Made by a program: the position numbers and the translations under genes. The notes under the pieces are model-generated. The model was not told where the DNA came from. It ran no database searches and worked only from the letters and a program-made list of their open reading frames with translations. A stretch of DNA of 64,000 bases. It comes from Clostridium yunnanense. GTDB taxonomy: Bacteria > Bacillota > Clostridia > Clostridiales > Clostridiaceae. The stretch spans positions 1-64,000 of the forward strand of contig NZ_JAENHN010000059.1 in assembly GCF_016595795.1 (NCBI RefSeq), written 5' to 3'. Positions within the stretch are counted from its first letter, which is position 1. Every line of letters starts with the position of its first letter. Of the stretch, positions 43,822 to 53,417 are shown one piece after another.

Positions 43822-44739
43822 TTATCTATATCCAAGAGCATTAGCAGGTTTACCAACACTCTGAACTTCAGTTATATATCTCCAACAATCAGGTTGTGAA
43901 CCATCAAGATCATAAAAATTATAAACCTTTGCCATTTGTCCACTAGAAAGTGACTGACCGTTCCACCTTGCTAAGTCTGGGTCTAATGCAAGAGCAGCAA
44001 CAGCGCGACCTACATAGCGAGGTGTTTCTGAAATGATAAAATGAGGCTCTTTTTTAGTAGCATCACGCCAGTTTTCCTCATTTACATCAAATTGATCTAA
44101 CATCATTTCTGAGCGAAGCCACCCAGGAGTTAAGGCTACAGCAGTACATCCATATGCTTCAAGTTCTTTAGACTGAGACCATGCTATCCTAAGAATAGAG
44201 GATTTTGACAAGTCATAAAATAGAGATAAACGGTAATTTTCTGCGTTATATTCAGCTGTACCATCAGTGATTTCAACAACAAGACCACCCTTATTTTTTA
44301 TTAGTAAGGGGAGTGCGTAATGACTGGTAATAATGTGAGTATCAATAGCAAGTCTTAAGATACGAAGACCATCTTTAAGTGAATGTTTCCATACGGGTAC
44401 ATTCCACTCAGCTAAATATTCTGCTCCCCACACATCATTTACAAGAACGTCCAACCTTCCATGCTCTCGTTCGATTCTTTCAATAAGACTTTGAACTTGG
44501 TCCGGATTTAGATGATCAACTTGAACAGCAATCCCATGTCCACCAGCTTTATCTACAAGTTCAGCTGTTTCTTCAATTGTTTCAGGACGGTTATACTCAG
44601 AACGTTGCATACGTGTAGTACGCCCAGTAACATAAACAGTAAAACCAGCTGCACCTAACTCGATAGCAATACCACGCCCTGCACCACGGGTAGCTCCAGC
44701 AACCAAAGCAACTCTTTTATTAATAGTATTTTTAATCAC
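43822..44739 (-). CDS. Short-chain dehydrogenase/reductase (SDR)
   Basis: 305 residues. The NAD(P) motif is VAGATRGAGRGIA (about 13-25), and LDVLVNDVWG occupies the NNAG position. The catalytic region reads LSLFYDLSKSSI (YXXXK-type, Y and K present), and the C-terminal extension is longer than usual. It is rich in arginine and alanine compared with neighbours, which hints at acquisition. The start is GTG 44739 with GAGGAG 9 bases upstream. It is divergent from a WYL regulator. Substrate unknown. Confidence 0.82.
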   Translation of the reverse strand: MIKNTINKRVALVAGATRGAGRGIAIELGAAGFTVYVTGRTTRMQRSEYNRPETIEETAELVDKAGGHGIAVQVDHLNPDQVQSLIERIEREHGRLDVLVNDVWGAEYLAEWNVPVWKHSLKDGLRILRLAIDTHIITSHYALPLLIKNKGGLVVEITDGTAEYNAENYRLSLFYDLSKSSILRIAWSQSKELEAYGCTAVALTPGWLRSEMMLDQFDVNEENWRDATKKEPHFIISETPRYVGRAVAALALDPDLARWNGQSLSSGQMAKVYNFYDLDGSQPDCWRYITEVQSVGKPANALGYR

Positions 44740-44761
44740 AAATTTTCACTCCTCTAAATTA

Positions 44762-44809
44762 ATATGTTATGATAAGTATAACAACATATCATTGACATCA
44801 TATTGTCAA
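44762..44809. promoter_or_regulatory. Operator candidates in the SDR/WYL divergent promoter
   Basis: Two dyads: ATATGTT (44762-44768) with AACATAT (44783-44789), and TTGACA (44792-44797) with TGTCAA (44804-44809). The second also looks like a -35 box. They are the likely binding sites of the YafY-type regulator. Confidence 0.6.
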
Positions 44810-44848
44810 CAATATATATTTAATGATAAAAATTCGGGAGATTTTTTA

Positions 44849-45811
44849 ATGAGAGTTCATAGGTTGATTTCAATTTTGTTATTAATAGAGTCCCAAGGGA
44901 TGATAAAAGCTCGAGAAATTGCTGATAAGCTTGAAATATCTTTGAGAACTGTTTATAGGGATATCGATTCTTTGTGTGAAGCAGGTATTCCATTAGCCAC
45001 AACTCCTGGTCCAAATGGTGGAATATATCTTATGGAGGGTTATTCAGGAGGGATAGACTATCTTCAAGAAGAGGAAATTATAAATATTTACATTAACAGT
45101 ATCGGAATAATACCTGATAAACAAAGTGATATGGCTATGAAACTAAATAATGCATTAATGAAATTGCAAAAAAGATTACCTCCAAATCAAGTATCTGAGT
45201 TAAATAAGGTTAAGAAAAGATTCCATTTTGATGACACACTTTGGTGGGGGGAAAGCCATGGGCTAAAATATATTGATATTATTATATATGCTGTCCTTCA
45301 GTCAAAGAGGCTTGAAATTACATACACCAAATACAATGGGGTAACGTCAACAAGAAGGATCCATCCATATGGTATAGTTGTAAAAAGGATGGATTGGTAC
45401 TTAATAGGGTACTGTGAAAAGAATAAGAACATAAGAACGTTTAAGTGTGAACGGATAATAGATAGTAAAGTTTTAAATGAATCCTTTGAATTACCTGATG
45501 ATTTTGTTATTGAGGAATACTGGAGAGATTCTGAAAGCATGTTTAAAAACTCATGTGTTCAGAAAGAAAAATATCCTGTAGTTATTAAGTTAGAAAAAAA
45601 TAAAGGTCACCTACTTGAAGAACTAGAGGTACTAGAAATTAATGTGGATAAAGATTATATAATAGCAACTATCAATATGTACAAATATCAATTTGCAGTG
45701 GATGATATTATGAAAATTGTTAGATATGTAGAAATTATCAGGCCTATTGAATTAAGAACTTTTGTAGAAAGTGAGCTAAATAGAATTTTAATGAAGTATA
45801 AGGATTTGTAA
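44849..45811 (+). CDS. YafY-type regulator (HTH_11 plus WYL domain)
   Basis: 320 residues. The N-terminal HTH is MRVHRLISILLLIESQGMIKAREIADKLEISLRTVYRDIDSLCEAGIPL, a DeoR-like HTH_11. The WYL domain lies at about 145-230 (RLEITYTKYNG, RIHPYGIVVKRMDWYLIGYCE). WYL domains sense small ligands or nucleic acid. I start at ATG 44849 with GGGAG upstream; the frame from 44792 begins inside the operator. It probably controls the divergent SDR gene. Confidence 0.87.
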   Translation: MRVHRLISILLLIESQGMIKAREIADKLEISLRTVYRDIDSLCEAGIPLATTPGPNGGIYLMEGYSGGIDYLQEEEIINIYINSIGIIPDKQSDMAMKLNNALMKLQKRLPPNQVSELNKVKKRFHFDDTLWWGESHGLKYIDIIIYAVLQSKRLEITYTKYNGVTSTRRIHPYGIVVKRMDWYLIGYCEKNKNIRTFKCERIIDSKVLNESFELPDDFVIEEYWRDSESMFKNSCVQKEKYPVVIKLEKNKGHLLEELEVLEINVDKDYIIATINMYKYQFAVDDIMKIVRYVEIIRPIELRTFVESELNRILMKYKDL

Positions 45812-45997
45812 GTGTAATATAATAATCAGGACTACGTAGTTATTGTGTGAAAAACATCATGAATATTTAATTGTATTAGGCAAGCTATCGTAGATAGAAT
45901 TAAGAAAACTACAGATAATTGCTTACAGTTCTTTGCAGTGTAGGTGGAATTTTAATATGGACAAAATAAAAAAATGAAAATTTTTTTTAAAAATATG

Positions 45998-46039
45998 TTG
46001 AAACATGGAAAGAATAATGTTAATATGGAAACGTACTCA
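45998..46039 (+). promoter_or_regulatory. Promoter with overlapping CcpA (cre) site for the mannose PTS operon
   Basis: TTGAAA (45998-46003), 17 bases, TAATAT (46021-46026). ATGGAAACGTACTCA at 46025-46039 matches the cre consensus WTGNAANCGNWNNCW at every fixed position. It covers the -10/start region, so CcpA should repress. The leader is about 280 bases. The rest of the 45812-46318 gap holds nothing else that I see. No sigma-54 -24/-12 element is apparent. Confidence 0.7.
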
Positions 46040-46318
46040 AACGAGAAACATTTAGATATGGTTCTTAAGTAGATTACAATAAAAACTTAATATTCGACAT
46101 GTTACTGATTCGATTAGGCATGAGCGTAGTTAAATAAAATTATTTAATATTGGTTGTGAAATCATATGTTTATACTTTTATAACGTTATTATTTATTCTT
46201 TATGATTAAATTTAGTGTATAAACAGTGTGATAAAATACCAACCTATATTATAGATTTTATTTCGATGCTCATGCTTTTTGTATTTGTAACAAATATATA
46301 ATTAGGAGGTATAAAAAA

Positions 46319-47287
46319 ATGGTAGGAATTATTCTTGCTAGTCACGGCGAATTTGCTCAAGGCATATTACAATCTGGTTCAATGATTTTCGGAGAACAAG
46401 AAAACGTTAAAGCTATTGCGTTAATGCCAAGCCAAGGACCTGATGACCTTAAAGCAAAAATGAAAGAAGCAATCGCATCCTTTGACAACCAAGATGAGGT
46501 TTTGTTCTTAGTTGATCTTTGGGGCGGTACACCATTCAATCAAGCAAATGCTCTATTTGAAGAACATAAAGACAAATGGGCAATTGTAGCTGGTTTAAAT
46601 CTACCAATGCTGATTGAAGCATATGGTGCACGTTTATCAATGGGAACTGCACATGAAATTGCAACTTTCATTGTAAACTCAGCTAAAGAAGGAATTAAGG
46701 TTAAGCCTGAAGCGTTAGAACCAGTAACTGCTAAAGCTGCTCCAACTCAACAAGCTAATGCAGGTGCTCCAGGAAAGTTTGAGTATGTTTTAGCTAGAAT
46801 TGACTCACGTTTACTTCATGGTCAAGTAGCAACTGCTTGGACAAAGGCTATGAACCCTACAAGAATTATTGTAGTGTCAGATGATGTATCTAGAGATAAG
46901 CTTCGTAAGAACTTAATAACACAAGCTGCTCCTCCAGGAGTAAAGGCTCATGTTATTCCAGTAGATCACATGATCAAACTTGCAAAAGATGACCAACATT
47001 TTGGAGGTCAACGTGCAATGTTACTGTTCGAAAACCCACAAGATGTTCTTAGAGCAGTAGAAGGTGGAGTGCCTTTGAAGACAATCAACGTTGGTTCAAT
47101 GGCTCATTCTATAGGTAAAGTTCAACCAAGTAAAGTACTTGCTTTCAATCAGCAAGATATCGATACATTCAATAAACTTAAAAAAGCTGGACTAAATTTT
47201 GATGTTCGTAAAGTACCAAATGATTCAAAGGGAAATATGGATGAAATACTTAAGAAAGCACAAGACGAGTTAGCTAAAGTTAAATAA
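46319..47287 (+). CDS. manX: PTS mannose-family EIIAB
   Basis: 322 residues. EIIA (about 1-125) has its phosphohistidine at His9 (LASHGEFA) and VDLWGGTPFNQA. A proline/alanine-rich linker (about 137-154) leads to EIIB, with RIDSRLLHGQVATAW placing its phosphohistidine at His167. It passes phosphate from HPr to mannose or a related sugar at the membrane. AGGAGG precedes the ATG. First gene of manXYZ, strongly biased codons suggest high expression. Confidence 0.94.
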   Translation: MVGIILASHGEFAQGILQSGSMIFGEQENVKAIALMPSQGPDDLKAKMKEAIASFDNQDEVLFLVDLWGGTPFNQANALFEEHKDKWAIVAGLNLPMLIEAYGARLSMGTAHEIATFIVNSAKEGIKVKPEALEPVTAKAAPTQQANAGAPGKFEYVLARIDSRLLHGQVATAWTKAMNPTRIIVVSDDVSRDKLRKNLITQAAPPGVKAHVIPVDHMIKLAKDDQHFGGQRAMLLFENPQDVLRAVEGGVPLKTINVGSMAHSIGKVQPSKVLAFNQQDIDTFNKLKKAGLNFDVRKVPNDSKGNMDEILKKAQDELAKVK

Positions 47288-47339
47288 TTTAATTATTTAA
47301 GTAGTCTAATTTATTTAGAAAAAAGGAGGTTTAATAATC

Positions 47340-48146
47340 GTGACTTTAAATATAATTCAAATAATATTAGTCATTATTGTAGCATTTCTAGCTGGTGTAG
47401 AAGGTATATTGGATGAATTCCAATTCCATCAACCATTAGTTGCTTGTACATTAATCGGGTTAGTTACTGGTAATTTATTACCTTGCTTAATCCTAGGTGG
47501 TACTCTTCAAATGATAGCCTTAGGTTGGGCAAACATAGGTGCTGCCGTAGCACCAGATGCTGCATTAGCATCTGTTGCATCTGCAATAATTCTTGTTCTT
47601 GGTGGTCAAGGTAAAGAAGGAGTTGCTTCAGCAATCGCTATTGCTGTTCCTCTAGCAGTTGCAGGTTTATTATTAACAATTATCTGTCGTACTATTGCTA
47701 CAGCATTCGTACATTTCATGGATTCAGCTGCTAAAGAAGGAAATCTTGGAGCTATTGAATTTTGGCAAATAGCTGCTATATGTTTACAAGGTGTTCGTAT
47801 TGCAATACCTGCAGGTTTAATATTAGCAATTGGTGCTGACCCAATACGTACATTACTTGCTTCTATGCCTGGTTGGTTAACTGGTGGTTTAGCAATCGGT
47901 GGTGGAATGGTAGTAGCAGTTGGTTATGCAATGGTAATCAACATGATGGCTACAAAAGAAGTATGGCCATTCTTTGCAATAGGTTTTGTACTTGCAACTG
48001 TTTCACAAATCACACTTATCGGATTAGGTGCATTAGGAGTAGCTTTAGCTCTTCTTTACTTAGCACTTAGCAAACAAGGTGGTTCTGGTAACGGTGGAAA
48101 TTCAAATACTGGTGACCCAATCGGGGATCTTATAGATAGATACTAA
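47340..48146 (+). CDS. manY: PTS mannose-family EIIC
   Basis: 268 residues and mostly membrane. It reads IIQIILVIIVAFLAGVEGILDEFQFHQPLVACTLIGLVTG and QMIALGWANIGAAVAPDAALASVASAIIL, the EIIC-Man signature. The start is GTG 47340, with GGAGG 10 bases before. It is the sugar-binding transport half of the porter together with EIID, which begins 17 bases downstream. Confidence 0.94.
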   Translation: MTLNIIQIILVIIVAFLAGVEGILDEFQFHQPLVACTLIGLVTGNLLPCLILGGTLQMIALGWANIGAAVAPDAALASVASAIILVLGGQGKEGVASAIAIAVPLAVAGLLLTIICRTIATAFVHFMDSAAKEGNLGAIEFWQIAAICLQGVRIAIPAGLILAIGADPIRTLLASMPGWLTGGLAIGGGMVVAVGYAMVINMMATKEVWPFFAIGFVLATVSQITLIGLGALGVALALLYLALSKQGGSGNGGNSNTGDPIGDLIDRY

Positions 48147-48163
48147 GAAGGGAGTGTACGAAA

Positions 48164-49075
48164 ATGTCAAAAGAATTAAAATTAAGTAAAAGCGATCGTA
48201 TTTCTGTTTGGTTCCGTTCATTTTTCCTTCAAGGTTCTTGGAACTATGAAAGAATGCAAAATGGTGGATGGGCATATGCAATGATTCCTGCTATCAAAAA
48301 GCTATATACAACTAAAGAAGATAGAGCTGCTGCATTAGAACGTCACTTAGAGTTCTTCAACACTCATCCATATGTAGCTTCTCCAGTTATTGGTGTAACT
48401 TTAGCTTTAGAAGAAGAACGTGCAAATGGTGCACCAATAGATGATGTAACTATTCAAGGTGTTAAGATAGGTATGATGGGACCTTTAGCTGGTATCGGAG
48501 ATCCAGTTTTCTGGTTCACTGTAAGACCAATATTAGGAGCATTAGGTGCTTCACTTGCTATCAGTGGTAATGTACTTGGACCAATAATATTCTTCGTAGC
48601 ATGGAATATTATCCGTATGGCATTTATGTGGTATACACAAGAGTTTGGTTTCAAAGCTGGATCTCGTATCAGCGACGATTTATCAGGTGGTTTATTACAA
48701 GATATAACAAAGGGAGCATCTATCCTTGGTATGTTCATACTAGGATCATTAGTTAACAGATGGGTATCTGTTAGATTTGCACCAGTAGTATCAACTGTTA
48801 AATTAAGTGATGGTGCTTTCATAGCTTGGGATAAGCTTCCAGCTGGAGCACAAGGTATACAACAAGCTTTATTACAACAAGCATCTGGTATGTCATTAAC
48901 TGATAGTAAAGTTACAACATTACAAGGTAACTTAGATTCATTAATTCCAGGACTTGCTGGATTAATAATCACACTTATCTGTATGTGGTTACTTAAGAAG
49001 AAAGTATCTCCAATCGTTATAATCCTTGGATTATTCGTAATTGGTATAGTTTTCCACTTAATCGGCTTAATGTAA
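48164..49075 (+). CDS. manZ: PTS mannose-family EIID
   Basis: 303 residues. It begins LKLSKSDRISVWFRSFFLQGSWNYERMQNGGWAYAMIPAI and continues HPYVASPVIGVTLALEEER and GPLAGIGDPVFWFT, typical EIID. C-terminal membrane helices (LAGLIITLICMWLLKK, IVIILGLFVIGIVFHLIGL) close it. It completes the mannose porter. GGGAG precedes the ATG. Confidence 0.94.
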   Translation: MSKELKLSKSDRISVWFRSFFLQGSWNYERMQNGGWAYAMIPAIKKLYTTKEDRAAALERHLEFFNTHPYVASPVIGVTLALEEERANGAPIDDVTIQGVKIGMMGPLAGIGDPVFWFTVRPILGALGASLAISGNVLGPIIFFVAWNIIRMAFMWYTQEFGFKAGSRISDDLSGGLLQDITKGASILGMFILGSLVNRWVSVRFAPVVSTVKLSDGAFIAWDKLPAGAQGIQQALLQQASGMSLTDSKVTTLQGNLDSLIPGLAGLIITLICMWLLKKKVSPIVIILGLFVIGIVFHLIGLM

Positions 49076-49086
49076 TATTTTTAACT

Positions 49087-49115
49087 AGCCTAGGCTTTTA
49101 GCCTGGGCTTTTGTT
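49087..49115 (+). terminator. Terminator after manXYZ
   Basis: AGCCTAGGC pairs with GCCTGGGCT over a short loop, then TTTTGTT. Confidence 0.75.
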
Positions 49116-49370
49116 AACATTTAAAGTAGTTAAATATGTACTATTTTATAATAAAGTATAGTAAAAAAACAATTTTTACAAATTAATAAAGTGAATTGAG
49201 AAATGTATGTAATTTTTATTAGACTTTATAGACATAATACTTCATATTGTAATCTTTAAAATAATACTTTGTAGGTTTATAGAAAGCATTATTTAGACTA
49301 CTTGATAGAAAAATATAAAGAATATATAATAACAATAAATGTGCGTATAAGTAGAAATGAGGTAGAAAAA

Positions 49371-49745
49371 ATGGTTCAATCACTTAATACAAAGGTGGAT
49401 TTAGTAATTGATGCAACAGCTTTTACTGGACTTTCAGATTATGGTAAAATCATGATCGGAGACAAAGGTTTTGAATTTTATAATTCTCGAGATGCTCACA
49501 AATTTATTCAAATTCCTTGGGAAGAAGTTGATTACGTAATTGCTTCAATTATGTTCAAAGGAAAATGGATTCCACGATATGCAATCAGAACAAAGAGAAA
49601 CGGTACATATACTTTTGCTTCAAAAGATGCAAAAAAAGTACTTCGTGCTATTCGAGTTTATGTTGATCCAAGTCATATAGTTTCATCTCTAAGTTTCTTC
49701 GATGTGGTGAAACGATCAGTGAAATCAATTTTCAAAAAAAACTAG
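49371..49745 (+). CDS. DUF956 family protein (ManO-like)
   Basis: 124 residues: MVQSLNTKVDLVIDATAFTG, DKGFEFYNSRDAHKFIQIPWEEVDYVIAS and YTFASKDAKKVLRAIRVYVD. DUF956 proteins lie beside mannose PTS operons in Firmicutes, and a small regulatory role has been suggested. I start at ATG 49371 (GAGGT upstream) rather than at 49302. It has its own leader after the manXYZ terminator. Confidence 0.87.
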   Translation: MVQSLNTKVDLVIDATAFTGLSDYGKIMIGDKGFEFYNSRDAHKFIQIPWEEVDYVIASIMFKGKWIPRYAIRTKRNGTYTFASKDAKKVLRAIRVYVDPSHIVSSLSFFDVVKRSVKSIFKKN

Positions 49746-49775
49746 GTTAATATTATTATTAATCTAGTTTTTTTT
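49738..49775 (+). terminator. Terminator after the DUF956 gene
   Basis: AAAACTAGGTTAATA pairs with TATTAATCTAGTTTT (one G-T pair) and then four more T bases. The stem includes the stop codon. Confidence 0.75.
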
Positions 49776-49967
49776 CTATTGCATAATTATTAAAAAGCAA
49801 AAAATTAAGTTAGGCTTTGCGTGATTAATGGAACCCTTGACAGAGATGTTGAGGGTTTTCTGGACCCCTTCATCCTAAAGAAGCTACTTATAGTTGCAAA
49901 TATTGCTATATTTAGTTGGTAGAGGTTTTTAGGTAGTTGGAGTATAATAATTTATGAGGTGAGAGAA

Positions 49968-50648
49968 ATGAGTTTTAAAGAACAATTGCAAACATTGAGA
50001 AAATCGATGGGATTATCACAAGAGAAATTAGCTGAAATTATGGGAATCTCAAGGCAAGCAGTTGCAAAGTGGGAAGTAGGTCAGTCATATCCAGATATAG
50101 CAAAACTAATAGCATTAAGTGAATTCTTTAACGTAAGTATTGATAAACTAGTAAATGACTATGAGGAAAACTGTAATTTGTCTATAGAATCCAATAAAGT
50201 TAATAATATAAATGATGATGCAATAGATTTTTTACTGAGAGCTAAAAAAACCACATATGCGGCAAATGGTTCAGAGGTTAAAGCTTCAAGACCAAATTCT
50301 CATGATTTGGAGTATGTAGAAGGGGATTTTAAATACATCGACACATATCTCGGAGGGAAACAATTTTCAGGTGAAGAGGCAATATGGAATAAAGATATTC
50401 CATTATGGGCAATGAATTATTCTGGAAGAGTATTAGATGAGGCATTTTCGGGAAAGTTTTTAAAAGAAGTATTAAGCTTAGTATCAAAGGAAAATCCTTA
50501 TCGCGGACCAATTATGTATGAGAAAGGTCAATATCAATATCACTGCATAATTAATGGAGAATTTGAATGGTTTCAGGGATATGAAGAGATATATTTCAAT
50601 TACAATAAAGTCTATGAATGCTTTTTTCATGGTGGAAAAATTAAATAA
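49968..50648 (+). CDS. Xre-family HTH fused to DUF5680
   Basis: 226 residues. The N-terminal HTH (about 4-62) is FKEQLQTLRKSMGLSQEKLAEIMGISRQAVAKWEVGQSYPDIAKLIALSEFF. The C-terminal domain (about 85-226) matches DUF5680 in form: DFLLRAKKTTYAANG, SRPNSHDLEYVEGDFKYIDTYLGGKQFSGEEAIW. That domain also occurs alone; function unknown. GAGGTGA precedes the ATG at 49968. It is 21 bases before map and likely cotranscribed. Confidence 0.8.
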   Translation: MSFKEQLQTLRKSMGLSQEKLAEIMGISRQAVAKWEVGQSYPDIAKLIALSEFFNVSIDKLVNDYEENCNLSIESNKVNNINDDAIDFLLRAKKTTYAANGSEVKASRPNSHDLEYVEGDFKYIDTYLGGKQFSGEEAIWNKDIPLWAMNYSGRVLDEAFSGKFLKEVLSLVSKENPYRGPIMYEKGQYQYHCIINGEFEWFQGYEEIYFNYNKVYECFFHGGKIK

Positions 50649-50669
50649 TAAATAAATGGAGAAGAAATT

Positions 50670-51539
50670 ATGATGATGAATAGAAATGAGTCTTGCTGGT
50701 GCGGCAGTGGTTTAAAATATAAAAAATGTCACTTGAGTTTTGATGAAAAATTAATTGATTTAAGAGACAAAGGATATATAGTTCCAACAAGAGATTTAAT
50801 AAAGACAAAAGAACAAATCCAAGGTATAAGAGAAAGTGCCAAGATTAATAATGGGCTTTTAGACTTAGTTAGTGCAAGTATTAAAGAAGGTATGACAACA
50901 CAGGAAATAGATGATATAGCATATAACTACACAGTGGCAAATGGAGGAATTCCAGCAACTCTTAATTATGATGGATTTCCCAAAAGTATCTGTACTTCAA
51001 TAAATAACGTGGTATGTCATGGAATACCTAGTAAAGATGTAGTGCTTAAAAATGGAGATATTATAAATGTAGATGCGACAACTATACTTAATGGATATTA
51101 TTCAGATGCATCAAGAATGTTCATGATTGGAGAGGTAACAGAAGAGGCTAAGAGATTGGTTGAAATCTCTAAGGAATGTTTAGAAAAAGGACTACAAGCA
51201 GTGAAACCGTGGGGATTTTTAGGCGATGTAGGAGCTGCAATTCAAGAATATGCAGAAGGAAACGGATACTCTGTGGTTAGAGATTTTGGGGGTCATGGTG
51301 TAGGCTTAGATATCCATGAAGAACCATATGTTGCTCACTATGGAAAAAGAGGAACAGATATGATCTTAGTTCCAGGTATGGTATTCACAATTGAGCCTAT
51401 GATAAATGCAGGAAGCTATGAATTATTTATAGACCCAAATGATGGATGGACTGCTCTTACTAAGGATGGAAGTCTTTCAGCTCAGTGGGAACACACAATC
51501 CTTGTAACAGAAGATGGCTTGGAGATTATTGCAAGATAA
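50670..51539 (+). CDS. map: Methionine aminopeptidase with N-terminal SEC-C zinc motif
   Basis: 289 residues. Residues 7-20 form a SEC-C motif (CWCGSGLKYKKCH), as in a subset of clostridial MAPs. The type I MAP core has NNVVCHGIP, INVDATTILNGYYSDASRMF (the two aspartate ligands), GGHGVG (histidine), FTIEPM and WEHTILV (glutamates). It removes N-terminal methionine. It starts at the first of three ATGs, 50670, with GGAG upstream. A second copy elsewhere is likely, because this one is beside an Xre gene and not ribosomal genes. Confidence 0.92.
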   Translation: MMMNRNESCWCGSGLKYKKCHLSFDEKLIDLRDKGYIVPTRDLIKTKEQIQGIRESAKINNGLLDLVSASIKEGMTTQEIDDIAYNYTVANGGIPATLNYDGFPKSICTSINNVVCHGIPSKDVVLKNGDIINVDATTILNGYYSDASRMFMIGEVTEEAKRLVEISKECLEKGLQAVKPWGFLGDVGAAIQEYAEGNGYSVVRDFGGHGVGLDIHEEPYVAHYGKRGTDMILVPGMVFTIEPMINAGSYELFIDPNDGWTALTKDGSLSAQWEHTILVTEDGLEIIAR

Positions 51540-51593
51540 ATTTGAGGAAAGAGTTAATAACAGATGATATTAATAAAAGAGATCATAGACATT

Positions 51594-51626
51594 AAAGGCT
51601 TAGTGTGGAAACAGTAAGCCTTTTTT
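51594..51626 (+). terminator. Terminator after map
   Basis: AAAGGCTTA pairs with TAAGCCTTT, followed by TTT. Confidence 0.8.
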
Positions 51627-51684
51627 GAATGTATTTTTATGTATTTTTAGCTCCATATATTTAAACATAACTAAATTATTTTAA

Positions 51685-52302
51685 TTAATCACCATAAATT
51701 ATACTTACTATTATATCCGTATTTTCAGAAGTATTATTACAAAGCATAAATTCATGAGTATGGTCTGAATTTATACAGTTAAGTAGAAGTAAATCATCCT
51801 CAACTGCTTCAAAAGTATTACCGTTAATAGTAGAGCAAAAGCCACCACTTACAGTGTAAAAACAAACTGCTATTAAATCTTTATTTAGTGGAGTTTCATA
51901 TTGGAATTTAAGCTGGCTACTTGGATTAATATTTAGATGAAATAGTTCCCCAGTATAGTTTTCCCTAGTCATTAAGTTAAAAACTGAAGCCTTACCATAA
52001 GTTTTAGTTTTCCAATCTCCCATAAAATCATCTTGTTCAAAAGGGTTAAGTACCTTTTTGTACTTATCTTCATGGTATAGTGTTAAAGTACCTTCTATAA
52101 CCATTAATTTACGTGAAACCTTTGTTAGATTGGTAAAAGTAGATTCTAGTATATCAATCTTAGCAACTCCTAGTCTCCATAAAAAGTTTTGACTGGCATA
52201 ATCAGAATTTTGCGGAGAGGTTGTCAGTTCTGTTGCCATACCTCCAGACCAAAAGGTTGGTTTATAGTTTTCCTGTCTTAGTAATTCTGCATTGTATTTC
52301 AT
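51685..52302 (-). CDS. HutD/Ves family protein
   Basis: 205 residues of cupin-like sequence: FWSGGMATELTTSPQNSDYASQNFLWRLGVAKIDILESTFTNLTKVSRKLMVIEGTLTLYHEDKY. This is the HutD family pattern. Members are tied to histidine use or to unknown roles; no hut genes are near. AGAGGTGC lies about 12 bases upstream of the ATG. Alone between a terminator and a 397-bp gap in which I see no gene (only a weak R1-like GAAGTAGTGCAT at about 52586). Confidence 0.8.
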   Translation of the reverse strand: MKYNAELLRQENYKPTFWSGGMATELTTSPQNSDYASQNFLWRLGVAKIDILESTFTNLTKVSRKLMVIEGTLTLYHEDKYKKVLNPFEQDDFMGDWKTKTYGKASVFNLMTRENYTGELFHLNINPSSQLKFQYETPLNKDLIAVCFYTVSGGFCSTINGNTFEAVEDDLLLLNCINSDHTHEFMLCNNTSENTDIIVSIIYGD

Positions 52303-52699
52303 ATATTAATTGCACCTCTTCTTATATATAAATAGATATACTGATTCACTTTCATAGATAAAATATTTTAATATTATTAATAAGCATAATTATCGGCTCG
52401 GATTTTCTTGAAGCTAGATGCTCCGTATGGTTTATGTCTATTATATTGAAAGATGTACAGATAATCAATTATGCAAGGAAAGCTTCTAAGTTTAAATAAA
52501 ATATATTTCACCAAGATAAGGTTATTATAAAAGCTAGTTTACATAATGAATTAAAAGAAGACTTATTGGAGTATAGTTGGGTATGAAGTAGTGCATTTAT
52601 GGTATAGTTTAACTGGGATAAATGATTAGAAGGAACATTTAATAGAAAATTACAACCTAAAATATTTTTAATAGTATACATGGTATTAGGGGGAACGGT

Positions 52700-53239
52700 A
52701 TGGAAAGCAAGAAAATAGTTGTGATATTTCCAGGTGCAAATTATAGCGCAGATTGTCCATTGCTATATTATGCAGGATTTAAGTTTGAAACTAGTGGATA
52801 TGAAAAAGTAGCTATTAATTATGGCGATTTTACAAATAAATATAACTCTTTAGTTCAGTTTATAGAAGTGGTTAAGAGTGATGTACTAGCAAAACTTAGT
52901 GCTATTGATTTAGCTCAATATGAGGATATAGTATTTGTTTCTAAAAGCATGGGCACAGCAGTAGCAGGGTGGATTGAGGAAAAGCTATGTATTAAAGCAA
53001 GACATATATATTTAACGCCTATTGGAGAAACTTTACCTTATATTAAGAAGGATAAAGATATTATTATTGTAGTTGCTGGTACAAGAGATAAACTATTAAA
53101 TACCAATATTCTTAAGGAACACTGTATGAAAGAAAATATTCCTTTAAAATTAATAGATGGAGCTGGTCACAGGTTAGAAGTGAAGGGTGATATAGACAAA
53201 AATATAGAATTATTAAGAGAGATAGTATCAACTTATTAA
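52700..53239 (+). CDS. Alpha/beta hydrolase-like protein
   Basis: 179 residues. IVVIFPGANYSADCPLLYYA sets out the first strands, VFVSKSMGTAVAG is the nucleophile elbow (a loose GXSXG, with the first G replaced by S), and IIIVVAGTRDKLLN and IDGAGHRLE supply the acid and histidine. The order fits a small alpha/beta hydrolase. Substrate unknown. AGGGGG precedes the ATG. It stands alone. Confidence 0.78.
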   Translation: MESKKIVVIFPGANYSADCPLLYYAGFKFETSGYEKVAINYGDFTNKYNSLVQFIEVVKSDVLAKLSAIDLAQYEDIVFVSKSMGTAVAGWIEEKLCIKARHIYLTPIGETLPYIKKDKDIIIVVAGTRDKLLNTNILKEHCMKENIPLKLIDGAGHRLEVKGDIDKNIELLREIVSTY

Positions 53240-53417
53240 GACTTAAAAGAGTTATCCGCCTAGTTTTTAATGGAACTGGAATATCTATCTGGATAATCAA
53301 TTATGGCAGAGCATTAGGCTTAAGATAAGTTTGTAAGGTGTACTTGATTATTATGTTTTAACTGAGATATAATGGAAATGTTGTATCTTACAGTTTTAGA
53401 AGGGGTGAGAATCAGGT

